A stretch of 64,000 bases of DNA, taken from positions 1 through 64,000 of the forward strand of contig JAGKTQ010000014.1 in the NCBI GenBank assembly GCA_021153325.1, in the 5' to 3' direction. Under the pieces are notes generated by a model. That model ran no database searches. It was given only the letters and a program-made list of their open reading frames with translations, and was not told where the DNA came from. Within the stretch, counting starts at the first letter, position 1; every line of letters begins with the position of its first letter. The stretch comes from Lachnospiraceae bacterium. Lineage in GTDB: Bacteria > Bacillota > Clostridia > Lachnospirales > Lachnospiraceae. Position numbers and translations under genes: made by a program. Below, piece by piece: positions 52,758-62,338 of this stretch.

Positions 52758-54338
52758 CTATACTGCCAATGTTGATATAATATGTTCTAACATCTCATCT
52801 ACTACGTTAATATACCGGCTCGCTGCATTATAAGCATTTTGGTACATGATCATATTGGTAAGTTCTTCATCGGAAGAAACACCAACTACCTGTTCTCTTG
52901 CACTTAATGCAGAGCTTACTGTAACCTCCTGGTTTTCATAGATTCCACGATATACATAACCGGAGTTTGCTACCTGTGCAACCAAATCCTCATAATATTC
53001 TTCCAAAGTTGTCTTTTTCTTTACGTTCGGATTCAGCGTATATTCTTCTGCTGAAAAAACAGCTTTCAAAGCATCTGCTTTTTCCTGATCGATCTCCTCA
53101 TCCTTTTTACGGAAACTCAATAAACTTGGTTCCTGTAAAAGTTCCGGATTTACCTGAATATTTCCTACGCTGAACTTACCGCCATTATCGGCAATCTCTA
53201 CAAACAACTCCCATGAGTTTTCTCTGTCTTCTTCTGCTCTGAAATCCTCGCGTAACACTTCGTTCATCTTCGTTGTAACAAGATGAATCAACTGATCAAA
53301 TTCTGCTTCCAGATTCATTAATACGGACTGTGCAATATTGGTATTATAATAATCCTCATCTTCTAAATCTTCATAAGTAGCATAATGATCACCGCGGGCA
53401 AGAAGCATGCTCTTCAAACTTCCGATATCTGTATTGTTATCAGAGGAAATTTCTTTTTGCAGATCAAAGACTTCAGCACCTTCAATATCATATACTTTTT
53501 TGCCATTTTCATCATAGGACATCTTCGCATTGATATACCAGAATGGTGTATAAAATCCTGTCATTTCATCTGTTTGCAGTCCAATTTTATAGCAGTTTTC
53601 ACCTTTTACAAAATCAGTGCCTTCAATCTGAACGGAAACCGTTGTATCTGCTGCCTCTTTGTATGAAATATTTGCATAAGTAGCAAGTTCATCCAAAATG
53701 GCGTTTCTTGTATCTCTTAAATCGTTTGCTTTTTCTATACCAGCGCACTCAATTCTCTGAATCTGCTCATTTAACAACACGAGCTGCTCACCGTAGGAAT
53801 TGATCTTATCAACAGTCTGTTTGATTTGTGTATTTAAGTTGTTCTGATAATTCTGTAAGCCTTCATATACACTTGTAGCTCTTGTCAAAAAGATAGATGC
53901 ATACTGTACAAGCATCCCCTGTGTGATCGCATTTCCAGGATCTTTTGCAAGCTCCTGTACGGATGTCCACAAATCATCAAAGGATTCCTGAAAAGATACA
54001 CCATCTAACTCGCCAAGAAGTGTCTCTGCTTCTTCCATTGTTTCGCAGGAAACCTGATAAAAAGCACTTCTTCCTGACTCTCTTCTATATGTTTTATCGA
54101 GAAAATCATCTCGTACTTGTCTTACTTTGGAATAATATACTCCGTGACCAATCTGTTTATTGGACACAGATTCCGGATTAACTGACAGGGTTGTATATTC
54201 ACTAGTTCCTAACAGAACCTGTTGTCTTGTATACCCCTCAGTATCAAGATTTGACATATTGTGCGCTGTTGTATTGAGCGCATTCTGACTTGTTCTTAAA
54301 CCGGAAGCTCCAACGTATAAATTTGCCATTAAAGCCAT
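52758..54338 (-). CDS. flgK: flagellar hook-associated protein 1, copy B
   Basis: The protein has 526 residues. NLYVGASGLRTSQNALNTTAHNMSNLDTEGYTRQ and the C-terminal LTNMIMYQNAYNAASRYINVVDEMLEHII are FlgK signatures. The variable region differs from copy A (for example ARGDHYATYEDLEDEDYYNT). GAGGTGA precedes ATG 54338. It lies downstream of flgN, the FlgK/FlgL export chaperone. Confidence 0.9.
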   Translation of the reverse strand: MALMANLYVGASGLRTSQNALNTTAHNMSNLDTEGYTRQQVLLGTSEYTTLSVNPESVSNKQIGHGVYYSKVRQVRDDFLDKTYRRESGRSAFYQVSCETMEEAETLLGELDGVSFQESFDDLWTSVQELAKDPGNAITQGMLVQYASIFLTRATSVYEGLQNYQNNLNTQIKQTVDKINSYGEQLVLLNEQIQRIECAGIEKANDLRDTRNAILDELATYANISYKEAADTTVSVQIEGTDFVKGENCYKIGLQTDEMTGFYTPFWYINAKMSYDENGKKVYDIEGAEVFDLQKEISSDNNTDIGSLKSMLLARGDHYATYEDLEDEDYYNTNIAQSVLMNLEAEFDQLIHLVTTKMNEVLREDFRAEEDRENSWELFVEIADNGGKFSVGNIQVNPELLQEPSLLSFRKKDEEIDQEKADALKAVFSAEEYTLNPNVKKKTTLEEYYEDLVAQVANSGYVYRGIYENQEVTVSSALSAREQVVGVSSDEELTNMIMYQNAYNAASRYINVVDEMLEHIISTLAV

Positions 54339-54357
54339 GTCGTATCACCTCATTTTT

Positions 54358-54876
54358 CTACTGCTTCGCGTCAAATCTGCCTTCATTTACTCCCATCGCA
54401 TCGTTGGTCGTATACGCACCTTTTGTATAGTTGGCAGTTGCCGGTGCTGCTTTCATAGACTGGAGAACATTCAAGTCAAACTCTACCATCTCTAATGCAT
54501 TTTTGATAAGTTCACGATTTTGTTCATTGATCCGTTCCATCCGATGTACAACATCCTTTAACTTATCATGAACCTTTGCAAGCTTACCGCTCTCCTCTGG
54601 TCTGTCGCGTAGCATTTCAATTAAATTAACCAGTTTTAAATCTTTAACATCCTTGTTAATTACGTTGGCGATATCTCCAATAACTTCTTCTCTTTGTTTT
54701 TCCAAGTGTTGGATTCTTCCTACAACGATTTGCTCTTCATCCGTGATCTGCTGCAATGCAGCCAAGTCGCCTTTAATAATGACCGGCGTCTTGTTAGTTG
54801 ATAATCCTACCAAAATTTCATATTCAGAAGCCTCTGCTTCCAAAACGCTAATTAAGTTCTCCATTAAACTAGCCAA
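54358..54876 (-). CDS. flgN: FlgN family export chaperone
   Basis: The protein has 172 residues and is helical: SLMENLISVLEAEASEYEIL, IKGDLAALQQITDEEQ and HDKLKDVVHRMERINEQNRELIKNALEMVEFDLNVL match FlgN. The tail (NYTKGAYTTNDAMG) is flexible. The best start is TTG 54876, eight bases after GAGG; the next ATG (54864) lacks a site. It should chaperone the two FlgK proteins and FlgL encoded just downstream. Confidence 0.88.
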   Translation of the reverse strand: MASLMENLISVLEAEASEYEILVGLSTNKTPVIIKGDLAALQQITDEEQIVVGRIQHLEKQREEVIGDIANVINKDVKDLKLVNLIEMLRDRPEESGKLAKVHDKLKDVVHRMERINEQNRELIKNALEMVEFDLNVLQSMKAAPATANYTKGAYTTNDAMGVNEGRFDAKQ

Positions 54877-54900
54877 ACGGATTACCTCATTTCTTCATTA

Positions 54901-55164
54901 TTATATTTTTTCCAGTAATTTATCAGCAAAAGATTCGTTGCTTACCTGATAGGTTCCAGCATGGATGCTCTTTTTAAGAGGAGCGATCAGCTCTTCACGA
55001 ACATCGGATGTTGTTGCAACTGCCTGCTTTGCAACGCGATAATCTTTTCCCATCGTGGACAGTTCTAGTTGGTCGGAAACAGCCTTGCTCTTACTTGCAG
55101 TGCCTGCCTTTGTTGTACTGGTTTTGTATATTTGTTGTACCTGGTTATATGCTTCTATACGCAT
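54901..55164 (-). CDS. flgM: anti-sigma-28 factor FlgM
   Basis: The protein has 87 residues. The C-terminal half (DVREELIAPLKKSIHAGTYQVSNESFADKLLEKI) is the sigma-28-binding helix region of FlgM; the N-terminal half is disordered. FlgM holds SigD/FliA inactive until it is exported through a finished hook. GAAGGAGGAG precedes ATG 55164, and a sigma-28 promoter at 55222-55249 makes a negative feedback loop. It heads the flgM-flgN-flgK-flgK-flgL operon. Confidence 0.93.
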   Translation of the reverse strand: MRIEAYNQVQQIYKTSTTKAGTASKSKAVSDQLELSTMGKDYRVAKQAVATTSDVREELIAPLKKSIHAGTYQVSNESFADKLLEKI

Positions 55165-55221
55165 AATAGACTCCTCCTTCCCTGTACCTTGTCTTCTACA
55201 TTAAAAACTTTAACTATAATG

Positions 55222-55249
55222 AATATCGGACTTTTTGACTTTTACTTTA
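55222..55249 (-). promoter_or_regulatory. sigma-28 promoter of the flgM operon
   Basis: TAAA (55249-55246) and CCGATATT (55229-55222), with 16 nt between, match the flagellin and flaG promoters. Confidence 0.8.
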
Positions 55250-55290
55250 GTTCTTTTTTAATTTTTTTCTTTTTCTCCCTCCAATTTCCG

Positions 55291-55304
55291 CATTATGCTA
55301 TAAT
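55291..55304 (+). promoter_or_regulatory. extended -10 promoter of the radical SAM operon
   Basis: TATGCTATAAT (TATAAT at 55299-55304) has the TGn extension and no clear -35. It lies 47 nt upstream of the first gene of the unit. Confidence 0.5.
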
Positions 55305-55350
55305 ATATTTATTTAGATAATATCGTTGCAAAAGTAAAAGGAGAATCAAA

Positions 55351-56202
55351 ATGAGTACCGAGCCAAAAAAAGAATCCGAACGCAAAAAACATCAGGCTGC
55401 CATAGAACAACGTCGAATGGAAGAAGGATTTCTTCCCCAATATTCCGATTTTTATTTTGAGAAAAAGCAAAGGGCAAGGAGCACATGGTTAGCGATATGG
55501 CTTTGTTTGATATCTTTTATTCCTGTTCCCGCCATCCTTTTTTTGCTGTATTATGCATTTGTTCAGAAATTCATTATGGAAAGACAGAAAATGCGTGGCA
55601 TCCGCTTTGAGGAATCCGGAATTGTCAAGTTAACTGCTTATGGTGAAAAAACAGTCGTTCCTTATTCCTGGATAGAGCAGTCCGTCACTGCAAATAGAAT
55701 CTGTTACAAAAAGACGGGGATGCAGATCGGAACTGGTATCGAAAAACTTGTTTTTCATTATGAAATCGGAGATTCTACAGCACAAAGGCATATAGAAGAC
55801 TGTTATGCCTTCCTGCAAAAGCATCTATCCGTCAAGCTGCCGCCTTTTGAAAAGAAATGCTTTGGTCTACTGGATCGTAAATATTTTTATGAAAAAAGCC
55901 GTAAAAATCAGATCCTTTCTTTAATTTGTGCGGTCATTTTGTTCCGACTCCTATTGGGAACCTTACTCGCAAACAAAGCTTGCTGTATTTTCTTTTCTTC
56001 TGCATTCGCTTTATGGGAATGTTATTCTTTATATTTACTTTGCAAAAGTGGAAAACTTTTAGCATGCAATCAGGTAAAGCTAATGAAAATCTTTCAAGAG
56101 TATCCAAATGCGAAATTCGGATGGCGATATACCGGCTATGTCTACTTTGTTGTTACTGCCATTGTTTTGATCTCGATAAATGGTTTTATTATTTATAGTT
56201 AA
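55351..56202 (+). CDS. membrane protein of unknown function
   Basis: The protein has 283 residues. The charged N-terminal 45 residues are followed by a hydrophobic hairpin (STWLAIWLCLISFIPVPAILFLLYYAFV), a soluble domain of about 110 residues reminiscent of a PH-like fold (GIRFEESGIVKLTAYGEKTVVPYSWIEQ), and three further membrane segments (LSLICAVILFRLLLGTLLAN, CIFFSSAFALWECYSLYLLC, YVYFVVTAIVLISINGF). AAAGGAG precedes ATG 55351. It is the first gene of a plus-strand operon with the radical SAM enzyme and the Cys-Ala protein, and may anchor, export or process that product. Confidence 0.65.
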   Translation: MSTEPKKESERKKHQAAIEQRRMEEGFLPQYSDFYFEKKQRARSTWLAIWLCLISFIPVPAILFLLYYAFVQKFIMERQKMRGIRFEESGIVKLTAYGEKTVVPYSWIEQSVTANRICYKKTGMQIGTGIEKLVFHYEIGDSTAQRHIEDCYAFLQKHLSVKLPPFEKKCFGLLDRKYFYEKSRKNQILSLICAVILFRLLLGTLLANKACCIFFSSAFALWECYSLYLLCKSGKLLACNQVKLMKIFQEYPNAKFGWRYTGYVYFVVTAIVLISINGFIIYS

Positions 56203-56214
56203 AGGAGTATCTTC

Positions 56215-57588
56215 ATGTTAAGTGAAAAATGGTATGAGTTAAAAAATTGGAAATCCGTTATACATACAACGTGGAATCCAAAAGGTCCCGGTGTCATCCG
56301 CATTCACATGATACCGCCAAAATTCAGTTGGTTTCATACTGCACCTGCAGTTGTTATATTAAACGGTCAGGATATCCTGCCCTTAAACGAATCGTGGGCA
56401 ATTCTTTTGACAGAATTCATTAACCGTGTAAATACTTTTGGTCCTCATGAAATGGAGGAAGAGGATTTAGAAGCTATTTTAAATGATGTGTTCCATCAAA
56501 TGAGAAGGGTATATCCCAATGTGGAAAACGAGCAGCTGAAACAAGATTTGGAAATTATAATAGACACTTTTGAAGCTGTCATTTATGGTGAAACTCCAAA
56601 ACAGGAGATCGGACTTTTAAGTATTGGTGAATACGCGCCCCACATGACAGCACCTCACCGTATGGATTTAATGGTATCTGCCATGACAAAAAATGGGCAC
56701 TGGCACTGCAATCAAAAATGTCTGCACTGTTACGCCGCTGGTCAGACTTTATCTGAAGCGGAAGAACTTTCTACCGAAGAATGGAAAAAAATCATAGCAG
56801 CATGCCGTAAAGCCAAAATACCGCAGCTTACTTTTACTGGTGGTGAACCTACTCTTCGTAATGATCTGTGCGAGTTGATCGCAGAGGCGAAATGGTTCGT
56901 TACGAGACTGAATACCAATGGTGTTCTGCTCACGCCAGAGCTTTGCAATTCTCTCATGAAAGCAGAGCTGGATAGCGTACAGATCACTTTTTACTCTGCT
57001 GATAAAAACATTCACAACGAATTAGTAGGCGCTGACAATTACGACAAAACCGTAGAAGGTATAAAAAATGCATTAGCCGCCGGATTAAATTTAAGTATCA
57101 ATACTCCATTGTGCAGCAAAAATAAAAATTATAAAGAAACCCTAGTCTTTTTGAAAGAACTTGGCGTGGAATATGTGACCTGCTCCGGTCTGATCGTAAC
57201 AGGAAATGCAACAAAAGAATCTTCCACAGCCACACAGCTTTCCTCTGATGAAATTTATGAGACTGTAAAGGATGCTTCCACTTACTGTTTTGCAAATGGT
57301 ATGGAAATAAATTTCACTTCACCCGGTTGGATTTCAGAAGAAAAATTACTTGCATTAGGTCTGGATGTTCCTTCCTGTGGTGCTTGCTTAAGCAATATGG
57401 CAGTCACACCAAACGGCAAAGTCATTCCATGTCAGAGTTGGCTTGACGGTGAAGTATTAGGCGATATGCGAACCGATAGCTTTTCAAAAATCTGGAATCA
57501 TGCTGCTTGTAAAAAGCGTCGGGCATTTTCATCGAAAATGGAGCAGACATGTCCTCTGCGCGGAAAGGCAGGTAATGCAAAATGTTGA
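56215..57588 (+). CDS. radical SAM/SPASM protein with PqqD-like N-terminal region
   Basis: The protein has 457 residues. CNQKCLHC (165-172) is the radical SAM CxxxCxxC; FTGGEPTL (207-214) is the GGEP box. The C terminus has a SPASM-like cysteine set (CGACLSNMAVTPNGKVIPCQSW, then CKK, CPL, terminal C) that would hold auxiliary clusters. The N-terminal 100 residues (PGVIRIHMIPPKFSWFHTAPAVVILNG, then helices) resemble a PqqD-type recognition element used to bind a peptide substrate. AAAGGAG precedes ATG 56215. It overlaps the Cys-Ala protein start by 7 nt, so that protein is its probable substrate. Confidence 0.85.
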   Translation: MLSEKWYELKNWKSVIHTTWNPKGPGVIRIHMIPPKFSWFHTAPAVVILNGQDILPLNESWAILLTEFINRVNTFGPHEMEEEDLEAILNDVFHQMRRVYPNVENEQLKQDLEIIIDTFEAVIYGETPKQEIGLLSIGEYAPHMTAPHRMDLMVSAMTKNGHWHCNQKCLHCYAAGQTLSEAEELSTEEWKKIIAACRKAKIPQLTFTGGEPTLRNDLCELIAEAKWFVTRLNTNGVLLTPELCNSLMKAELDSVQITFYSADKNIHNELVGADNYDKTVEGIKNALAAGLNLSINTPLCSKNKNYKETLVFLKELGVEYVTCSGLIVTGNATKESSTATQLSSDEIYETVKDASTYCFANGMEINFTSPGWISEEKLLALGLDVPSCGACLSNMAVTPNGKVIPCQSWLDGEVLGDMRTDSFSKIWNHAACKKRRAFSSKMEQTCPLRGKAGNAKC

Positions 57589-58541
57589 AAAGAACAAAAC
57601 AACTGCTGCTCTCCTTCCTGATTTGTATATTGGTTTTTGTTAACCTCCCGGTTTTCAAAGTAGATGCAGCATCTGATCTGGACAGGATTTTAGAATATAC
57701 GATAGACATTGAACCCTACTCTGACGGCTCTCTATATATGGAGTATCATATTAAATGGGAAGTTTTGAACAGCACTTCCGAAGGACCTTTAAGTTGGGTA
57801 AAAATTGGTATTCCCAACCAGTACGTGGAAGATTTGACAGCTTTAAGTGACTGTATTGATGAAATCAGTTATTATTACAGCAGTGATAGCGGCGACTATG
57901 TAAGACTGGATCTTGACCGTAACTATTATAAAGGGGAAATTGTTAATCTGGATTTTTCCATTCATCAGCATCGTATGTACGAAGGAACAGACGACCAACG
58001 TGTCTACACCTTTACACCAGGCTGGTTTGATGATATTGATGTCGATTATTTGTGTATCAGCTGGGATAAGAAAAATGTAACAAATGCCTCTAGTTCTTAC
58101 GATACCTCGAATGGAAATCTCATTTGGGATACCGACTTACCAAAGGGTGAAAAATATACGATTCAGGTCATTTATCCCGAAAGTGTATTTTCCAGTCAGG
58201 ATAATAGCAAGGTAAATGCCAGAAAAACCGAAACTACAATTTTAACAATCGCCCTCCTTATCATTCCTTCTTTATTTGTTATTTTTGTACTGTTCTCTAA
58301 AAAGGTCGGTGCAAAAGATGATTATACAAAACATAGTGGAATGGGATATGTATATGCTCCACAAATGCGTAGTAATGTCCATGGTCGTAGTCATGGAAGC
58401 GGATGTGCCTGCGCTTGTGCATGTGCCTGTGCCTGCGCTGGTGGCGGACGTGCCGGATGCTCTAAAAAAGATTTCTATAGAACCAAACTGGAAACAAAGA
58501 AAATACGAGCAGCATTGCATGATCTGTCTTCCAATCCATAA
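57582..58541 (+). CDS. membrane-anchored protein with Cys-Ala repeat tail
   Basis: The protein has 319 residues. Residues 1-30 are a signal peptide (KQLLLSFLICILVF...VDAASD). An extracellular, beta-rich, Asp/Tyr-rich domain follows (LEYTIDIEPYSDGSLYMEYHIKWEV), then one membrane helix (about 218-240). The tail carries His/Gly residues, six exact Cys-Ala pairs (275-286) and GGGRAGCSKKDF, seven cysteines in all. The layout resembles DUF2207-type proteins, in which a glycine-rich tail replaces the Cys-Ala run. With the cytosolic radical SAM enzyme next door, modification of the tail cysteines (for example thioether crosslinks) is likely but unproven; metal or haem binding is an alternative. Confidence 0.75.
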   Translation: MLKRTKQLLLSFLICILVFVNLPVFKVDAASDLDRILEYTIDIEPYSDGSLYMEYHIKWEVLNSTSEGPLSWVKIGIPNQYVEDLTALSDCIDEISYYYSSDSGDYVRLDLDRNYYKGEIVNLDFSIHQHRMYEGTDDQRVYTFTPGWFDDIDVDYLCISWDKKNVTNASSSYDTSNGNLIWDTDLPKGEKYTIQVIYPESVFSSQDNSKVNARKTETTILTIALLIIPSLFVIFVLFSKKVGAKDDYTKHSGMGYVYAPQMRSNVHGRSHGSGCACACACACACAGGGRAGCSKKDFYRTKLETKKIRAALHDLSSNP

Positions 58542-58545
58542 AAAT

Positions 58546-58600
58546 ACCCCATTTGTTAAATCTACATATAATACAATCTAACAAATGGGGTTAGTTTTTT
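58546..58600. terminator. bidirectional terminator between the Cys-Ala gene and rpoC
   Basis: ACCCCATTTGTTA (58546-58558) pairs perfectly with TAACAAATGGGGT (58579-58591); TAGTTTTTT follows on the plus strand and ATTTTT on the minus. It serves two convergent operons. Confidence 0.85.
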
Positions 58601-61600
58601 ATTCTTCGGATTCTACTGTTTCTTCAGTTTCCAAAACTTCTTCATCCATTTCATCCAAAGAAGCTTCTTCTAATCCTACGGATTCCATATCTTCCTCTGA
58701 TTCATCCATAAAATTGATTTCATCATCAAAATCTAATGTATCCGCCAAAGTACTGTCCGTACTAAGTTTTACATCACGGTATCTCTTCATACCTGTTCCT
58801 GCAGGAATCAATTTACCGATAATTACGTTTTCTTTCAGACCGATCAATGGGTCAACTTTTCCCTTGATTGCTGCTTCCGTAAGAACTTTAGTTGTCTCCT
58901 GGAAGGAAGCTGCGGAAAGGAAGGAATTTGTTGCAAGTGCTGCTTTTGTAATACCAAGCATTACCTGTTTACCTTCTGCAGGCTCTTTACCCTCTGCGAT
59001 CAGTTTTTCGTTCATATCTTCGTAATCCAGTACATCTACCAATGTTCCCGGTAAGAAATCTGCATCTCCGTTGTTTTCAATACGAACTTTTTTAAGCATC
59101 TGACGTACGATAACTTCAATATGCTTATCGCTGATATCAACACCCTGTAAACGATATACTCTCTGAACTTCGCGGAGCATATAATCCTGAACGGCACGGA
59201 TACCTTTGATCTTTAATAAGTCATGAGGATTTACACTACCTTCTGTCAATTCATCACCGGCTTCAAGTACTGCACCATCCATGATCTTAATACGAGAACC
59301 ATAAGGAACTAAGTATGCCTTGGATTCGCCTGTTTCATGGTTAGTAATAATAACCTCACGTTTTTTCTTTGTATCTTTAATAACGGCTGTACCACCAAAT
59401 TCTGCAATAATTGCAAGACCCTTTGGCTTTCTTGCCTCGAAAAGTTCTTCAACACGAGGAAGACCCTGTGTAATATCATCACCGGCAACACCACCTGTAT
59501 GGAATGTACGCATAGTAAGCTGTGTTCCAGGTTCACCGATAGACTGAGCAGCAATGATACCAACTGCTTCACCGACCTGTACTGCTTCACCTGTTGCCAT
59601 GTTTGCACCGTAACATTTTGCACAAATACCAACATGAGAATGACAAGTTAAAATAGTACGGATCTTTACTTCTTCGATTGGCTCACCCTTCTCATTTACG
59701 CCTACACTCAAGATCTTAGCTGCACGGCTAGGAGTAATCATGTGATTTCTCTTAACGATCAGGTTGCCATCTTTATCCATAATATTCTCGCAGGAATATC
59801 TTCCTGTGATTCTGTCTTTTAAGCTTTCGATTGTTTCTTTACCGTCCATGAAAGCTTTCACTTTCATACCGTAAATTTCTTCTTTACCTTCACAACAGTC
59901 TGTTTCACGAATGATCAAATCCTGTGAAACGTCAACCATACGTCTTGTCAGGTAACCGGAGTCAGCGGTACGAAGAGCAGTATCGGAAAGACCTTTACGA
60001 GCACCATGTGCGGACATGAAGTATTCCAATACGTCAAGACCTTCACGGAAGTTTGATTTGATCGGCAATTCGATAGTTCTACCGGTTGTATCTGCCATCA
60101 AACCACGCATACCTGCAAGCTGTTTGATCTGCTGATTGGAACCACGGGCACCAGAATCAGCCATCATGTAAATATTGTTATATTTATCCAGACCTGCAAG
60201 CAGAGTATCTGTTAACTCTTTATCTGTTTCATTCCATGTTTCTACTACAGCACGATATCTTTCTTCTTCTGTAATAAGACCTCTACGGAAGTTCTGTGAA
60301 ATCTTATCTACAGTAGCCTGTGCTGCATCCAGCATTTCCTGTTTCTTCTCTGGCACTGTCATATCAGAAATAGATACTGTCATAGCTGCTCTTGTAGAAT
60401 ATTTATATCCTGTCGCTTTAATATCATCCAAAACTTCTGCTGTTTTAGAAGCACCATGTGTATTGATAACTTTTTCAAGAATCTGTTTCAATCCTTTTTT
60501 ACCTACATGGAAATCTACTTCCAACTTCAAGAAGTTTTCTGGATCTTCTCTATCTACAAAGCCTAAATCCTGTGGAAGGATCTCATTGAGAATGAAACGT
60601 CCTAATGTAGATTCTACATTTCCAGTAATCACTTCACCATCTGCATTTTCTTTGCTTACTCTTACTGTAATTCTGGAATGTAAAGTAATTACTCCGTTTT
60701 CATAAGCCAAAATAGCTTCATTCACATTCTTGAAGAACTTACCTTCGCCAATTGCACCAGGTCTTTCCTGTGTCAGATAGTAAATACCAAGTACCATATC
60801 CTGTGAAGGAACGGCTACCGGACCACCATCAGATGGTTTTAACAGGTTGTTTGGTGATAACAGAAGGAAACGACACTCACTCTGTGCTTCCACAGAAAGT
60901 GGAAGATGTACAGCCATCTGGTCACCATCGAAGTCAGCGTTGAACGCAGTACATACAAGTGGATGCAATTTGATTGCTTTACCTTCTACCAAAATCGGCT
61001 CAAATGCCTGAATACCAAGTCTATGAAGTGTAGGAGCACGGTTCAGCATAACCGGATGCTCTTTAATAACCTCTTCCAAAACGTCCCAAACCTGTGTATC
61101 CAGTCTTTCTACTAACTTCTTAGCATTTTTAATATTCTGTGAAATGCCTCTTTCAACAAGCTCTTTCATAACGAAAGGTTTGAACAATTCAATTGCCATT
61201 TCTTTTGGCAGACCGCACTGATAAATCTTAAGTTCCGGTCCTACAACGATAACGGAACGTCCAGAATAGTCAACACGCTTACCTAAAAGGTTCTGACGGA
61301 AACGTCCTGATTTACCTTTCAACATATCAGATAAGGATTTCAGTGCACGGTTACCAGGTCCGGTAACAGGTCTTCCTCTTCTACCATTATCGATCAAGGC
61401 ATCTACAGCTTCCTGCAACATTCTCTTTTCATTACGAACGATAATGTCAGGAGCTCCTAATTCAAGAAGTCTCTTCAAACGATTATTTCTGTTGATGATT
61501 CTTCTGTATAAATCATTTAAGTCAGAAGTTGCAAAACGTCCACCATCAAGCTGAACCATAGGTCGTAAATCTGGTGGGATAACCGGGATCACATCCATGA

Positions 61601-62300
61601 CCATCCACTCAGGCTGATTTCCTGAACCACGGAAAGCTTCTACTACTTCCAGACGTTTAATGATTCTTGCACGTTTCTGTCCAGTAGATTCTTTTAATCC
61701 AGCTTTTAATTCTGCTGCTTCTGTTTCAAGGTCGATTGCCTGAAGCAATTCTTTAATTGCTTCTGCACCCATACCTACACGGAATTTATTTCCGTAAGTT
61801 TCTCTTGCATCCTGATATTCTTTCTCGGACAATACCTGTTTGTACTCTAAATTGGATTCTCCTTTATCAAGTACAATATAAGATGCAAAATACAATACTT
61901 TTTCCAATACTCTTGGAGACAAGTCGAGGATCAATCCCATACGACTTGGGATTCCCTTAAAGTACCAAATATGGGATACCGGAGCTGCAAGCTCGATATG
62001 TCCCATACGCTCTCTACGAACATTTGCTTTTGTTACTTCAACACCGCATCGATCGCAGACAACACCTTTATATCTGATTTTCTTATATTTACCACAATGG
62101 CATTCCCAGTCTTTGCTAGGACCAAAAATTCTTTCACAGAAAAGACCGTCTTTTTCCGGTTTTAATGTTCTGTAGTTGATGGTCTCAGGCTTTGTAACTT
62201 CTCCTCTGGACCATTCTCTGATTTTATCAGGTGATGCTAATCCGATCTTGATAGCATCAAATGTCATCGGTTGATAAACTTCGTTTTTTGTTTCTGACAT
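58599..62300 (-). CDS. rpoC: DNA-directed RNA polymerase subunit beta'
   Basis: The protein has 1233 residues, the usual Firmicutes length. CHCGKYKKIRYKGVVCDRCGVEVT is the N-terminal zinc site, FNADFDGDQMAVH the catalytic Mg site (NADFDGD), and CHSHVGICAKCYG the second zinc site; EPGTQLTMRTFHTGG is the trigger-loop-adjacent region. The last 45 residues are strongly acidic. The start is ATG 62300, preceded by AAGGAGAG; 62318 lacks a site. It follows rpoB by 38 nt. Confidence 0.97.
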   Translation of the reverse strand: MSETKNEVYQPMTFDAIKIGLASPDKIREWSRGEVTKPETINYRTLKPEKDGLFCERIFGPSKDWECHCGKYKKIRYKGVVCDRCGVEVTKANVRRERMGHIELAAPVSHIWYFKGIPSRMGLILDLSPRVLEKVLYFASYIVLDKGESNLEYKQVLSEKEYQDARETYGNKFRVGMGAEAIKELLQAIDLETEAAELKAGLKESTGQKRARIIKRLEVVEAFRGSGNQPEWMVMDVIPVIPPDLRPMVQLDGGRFATSDLNDLYRRIINRNNRLKRLLELGAPDIIVRNEKRMLQEAVDALIDNGRRGRPVTGPGNRALKSLSDMLKGKSGRFRQNLLGKRVDYSGRSVIVVGPELKIYQCGLPKEMAIELFKPFVMKELVERGISQNIKNAKKLVERLDTQVWDVLEEVIKEHPVMLNRAPTLHRLGIQAFEPILVEGKAIKLHPLVCTAFNADFDGDQMAVHLPLSVEAQSECRFLLLSPNNLLKPSDGGPVAVPSQDMVLGIYYLTQERPGAIGEGKFFKNVNEAILAYENGVITLHSRITVRVSKENADGEVITGNVESTLGRFILNEILPQDLGFVDREDPENFLKLEVDFHVGKKGLKQILEKVINTHGASKTAEVLDDIKATGYKYSTRAAMTVSISDMTVPEKKQEMLDAAQATVDKISQNFRRGLITEEERYRAVVETWNETDKELTDTLLAGLDKYNNIYMMADSGARGSNQQIKQLAGMRGLMADTTGRTIELPIKSNFREGLDVLEYFMSAHGARKGLSDTALRTADSGYLTRRMVDVSQDLIIRETDCCEGKEEIYGMKVKAFMDGKETIESLKDRITGRYSCENIMDKDGNLIVKRNHMITPSRAAKILSVGVNEKGEPIEEVKIRTILTCHSHVGICAKCYGANMATGEAVQVGEAVGIIAAQSIGEPGTQLTMRTFHTGGVAGDDITQGLPRVEELFEARKPKGLAIIAEFGGTAVIKDTKKKREVIITNHETGESKAYLVPYGSRIKIMDGAVLEAGDELTEGSVNPHDLLKIKGIRAVQDYMLREVQRVYRLQGVDISDKHIEVIVRQMLKKVRIENNGDADFLPGTLVDVLDYEDMNEKLIAEGKEPAEGKQVMLGITKAALATNSFLSAASFQETTKVLTEAAIKGKVDPLIGLKENVIIGKLIPAGTGMKRYRDVKLSTDSTLADTLDFDDEINFMDESEEDMESVGLEEASLDEMDEEVLETEETVESEE

Positions 62301-62338
62301 TTGTGGCTCTCCTTCCAAAGTTTGTGGATGTTCTCCGA

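Noticed and set aside
58615..62200. Several plus-strand frames of 60-180 codons opposite rpoC and rpoB
   Set aside because: Antisense shadows of conserved genes with no ribosome sites.
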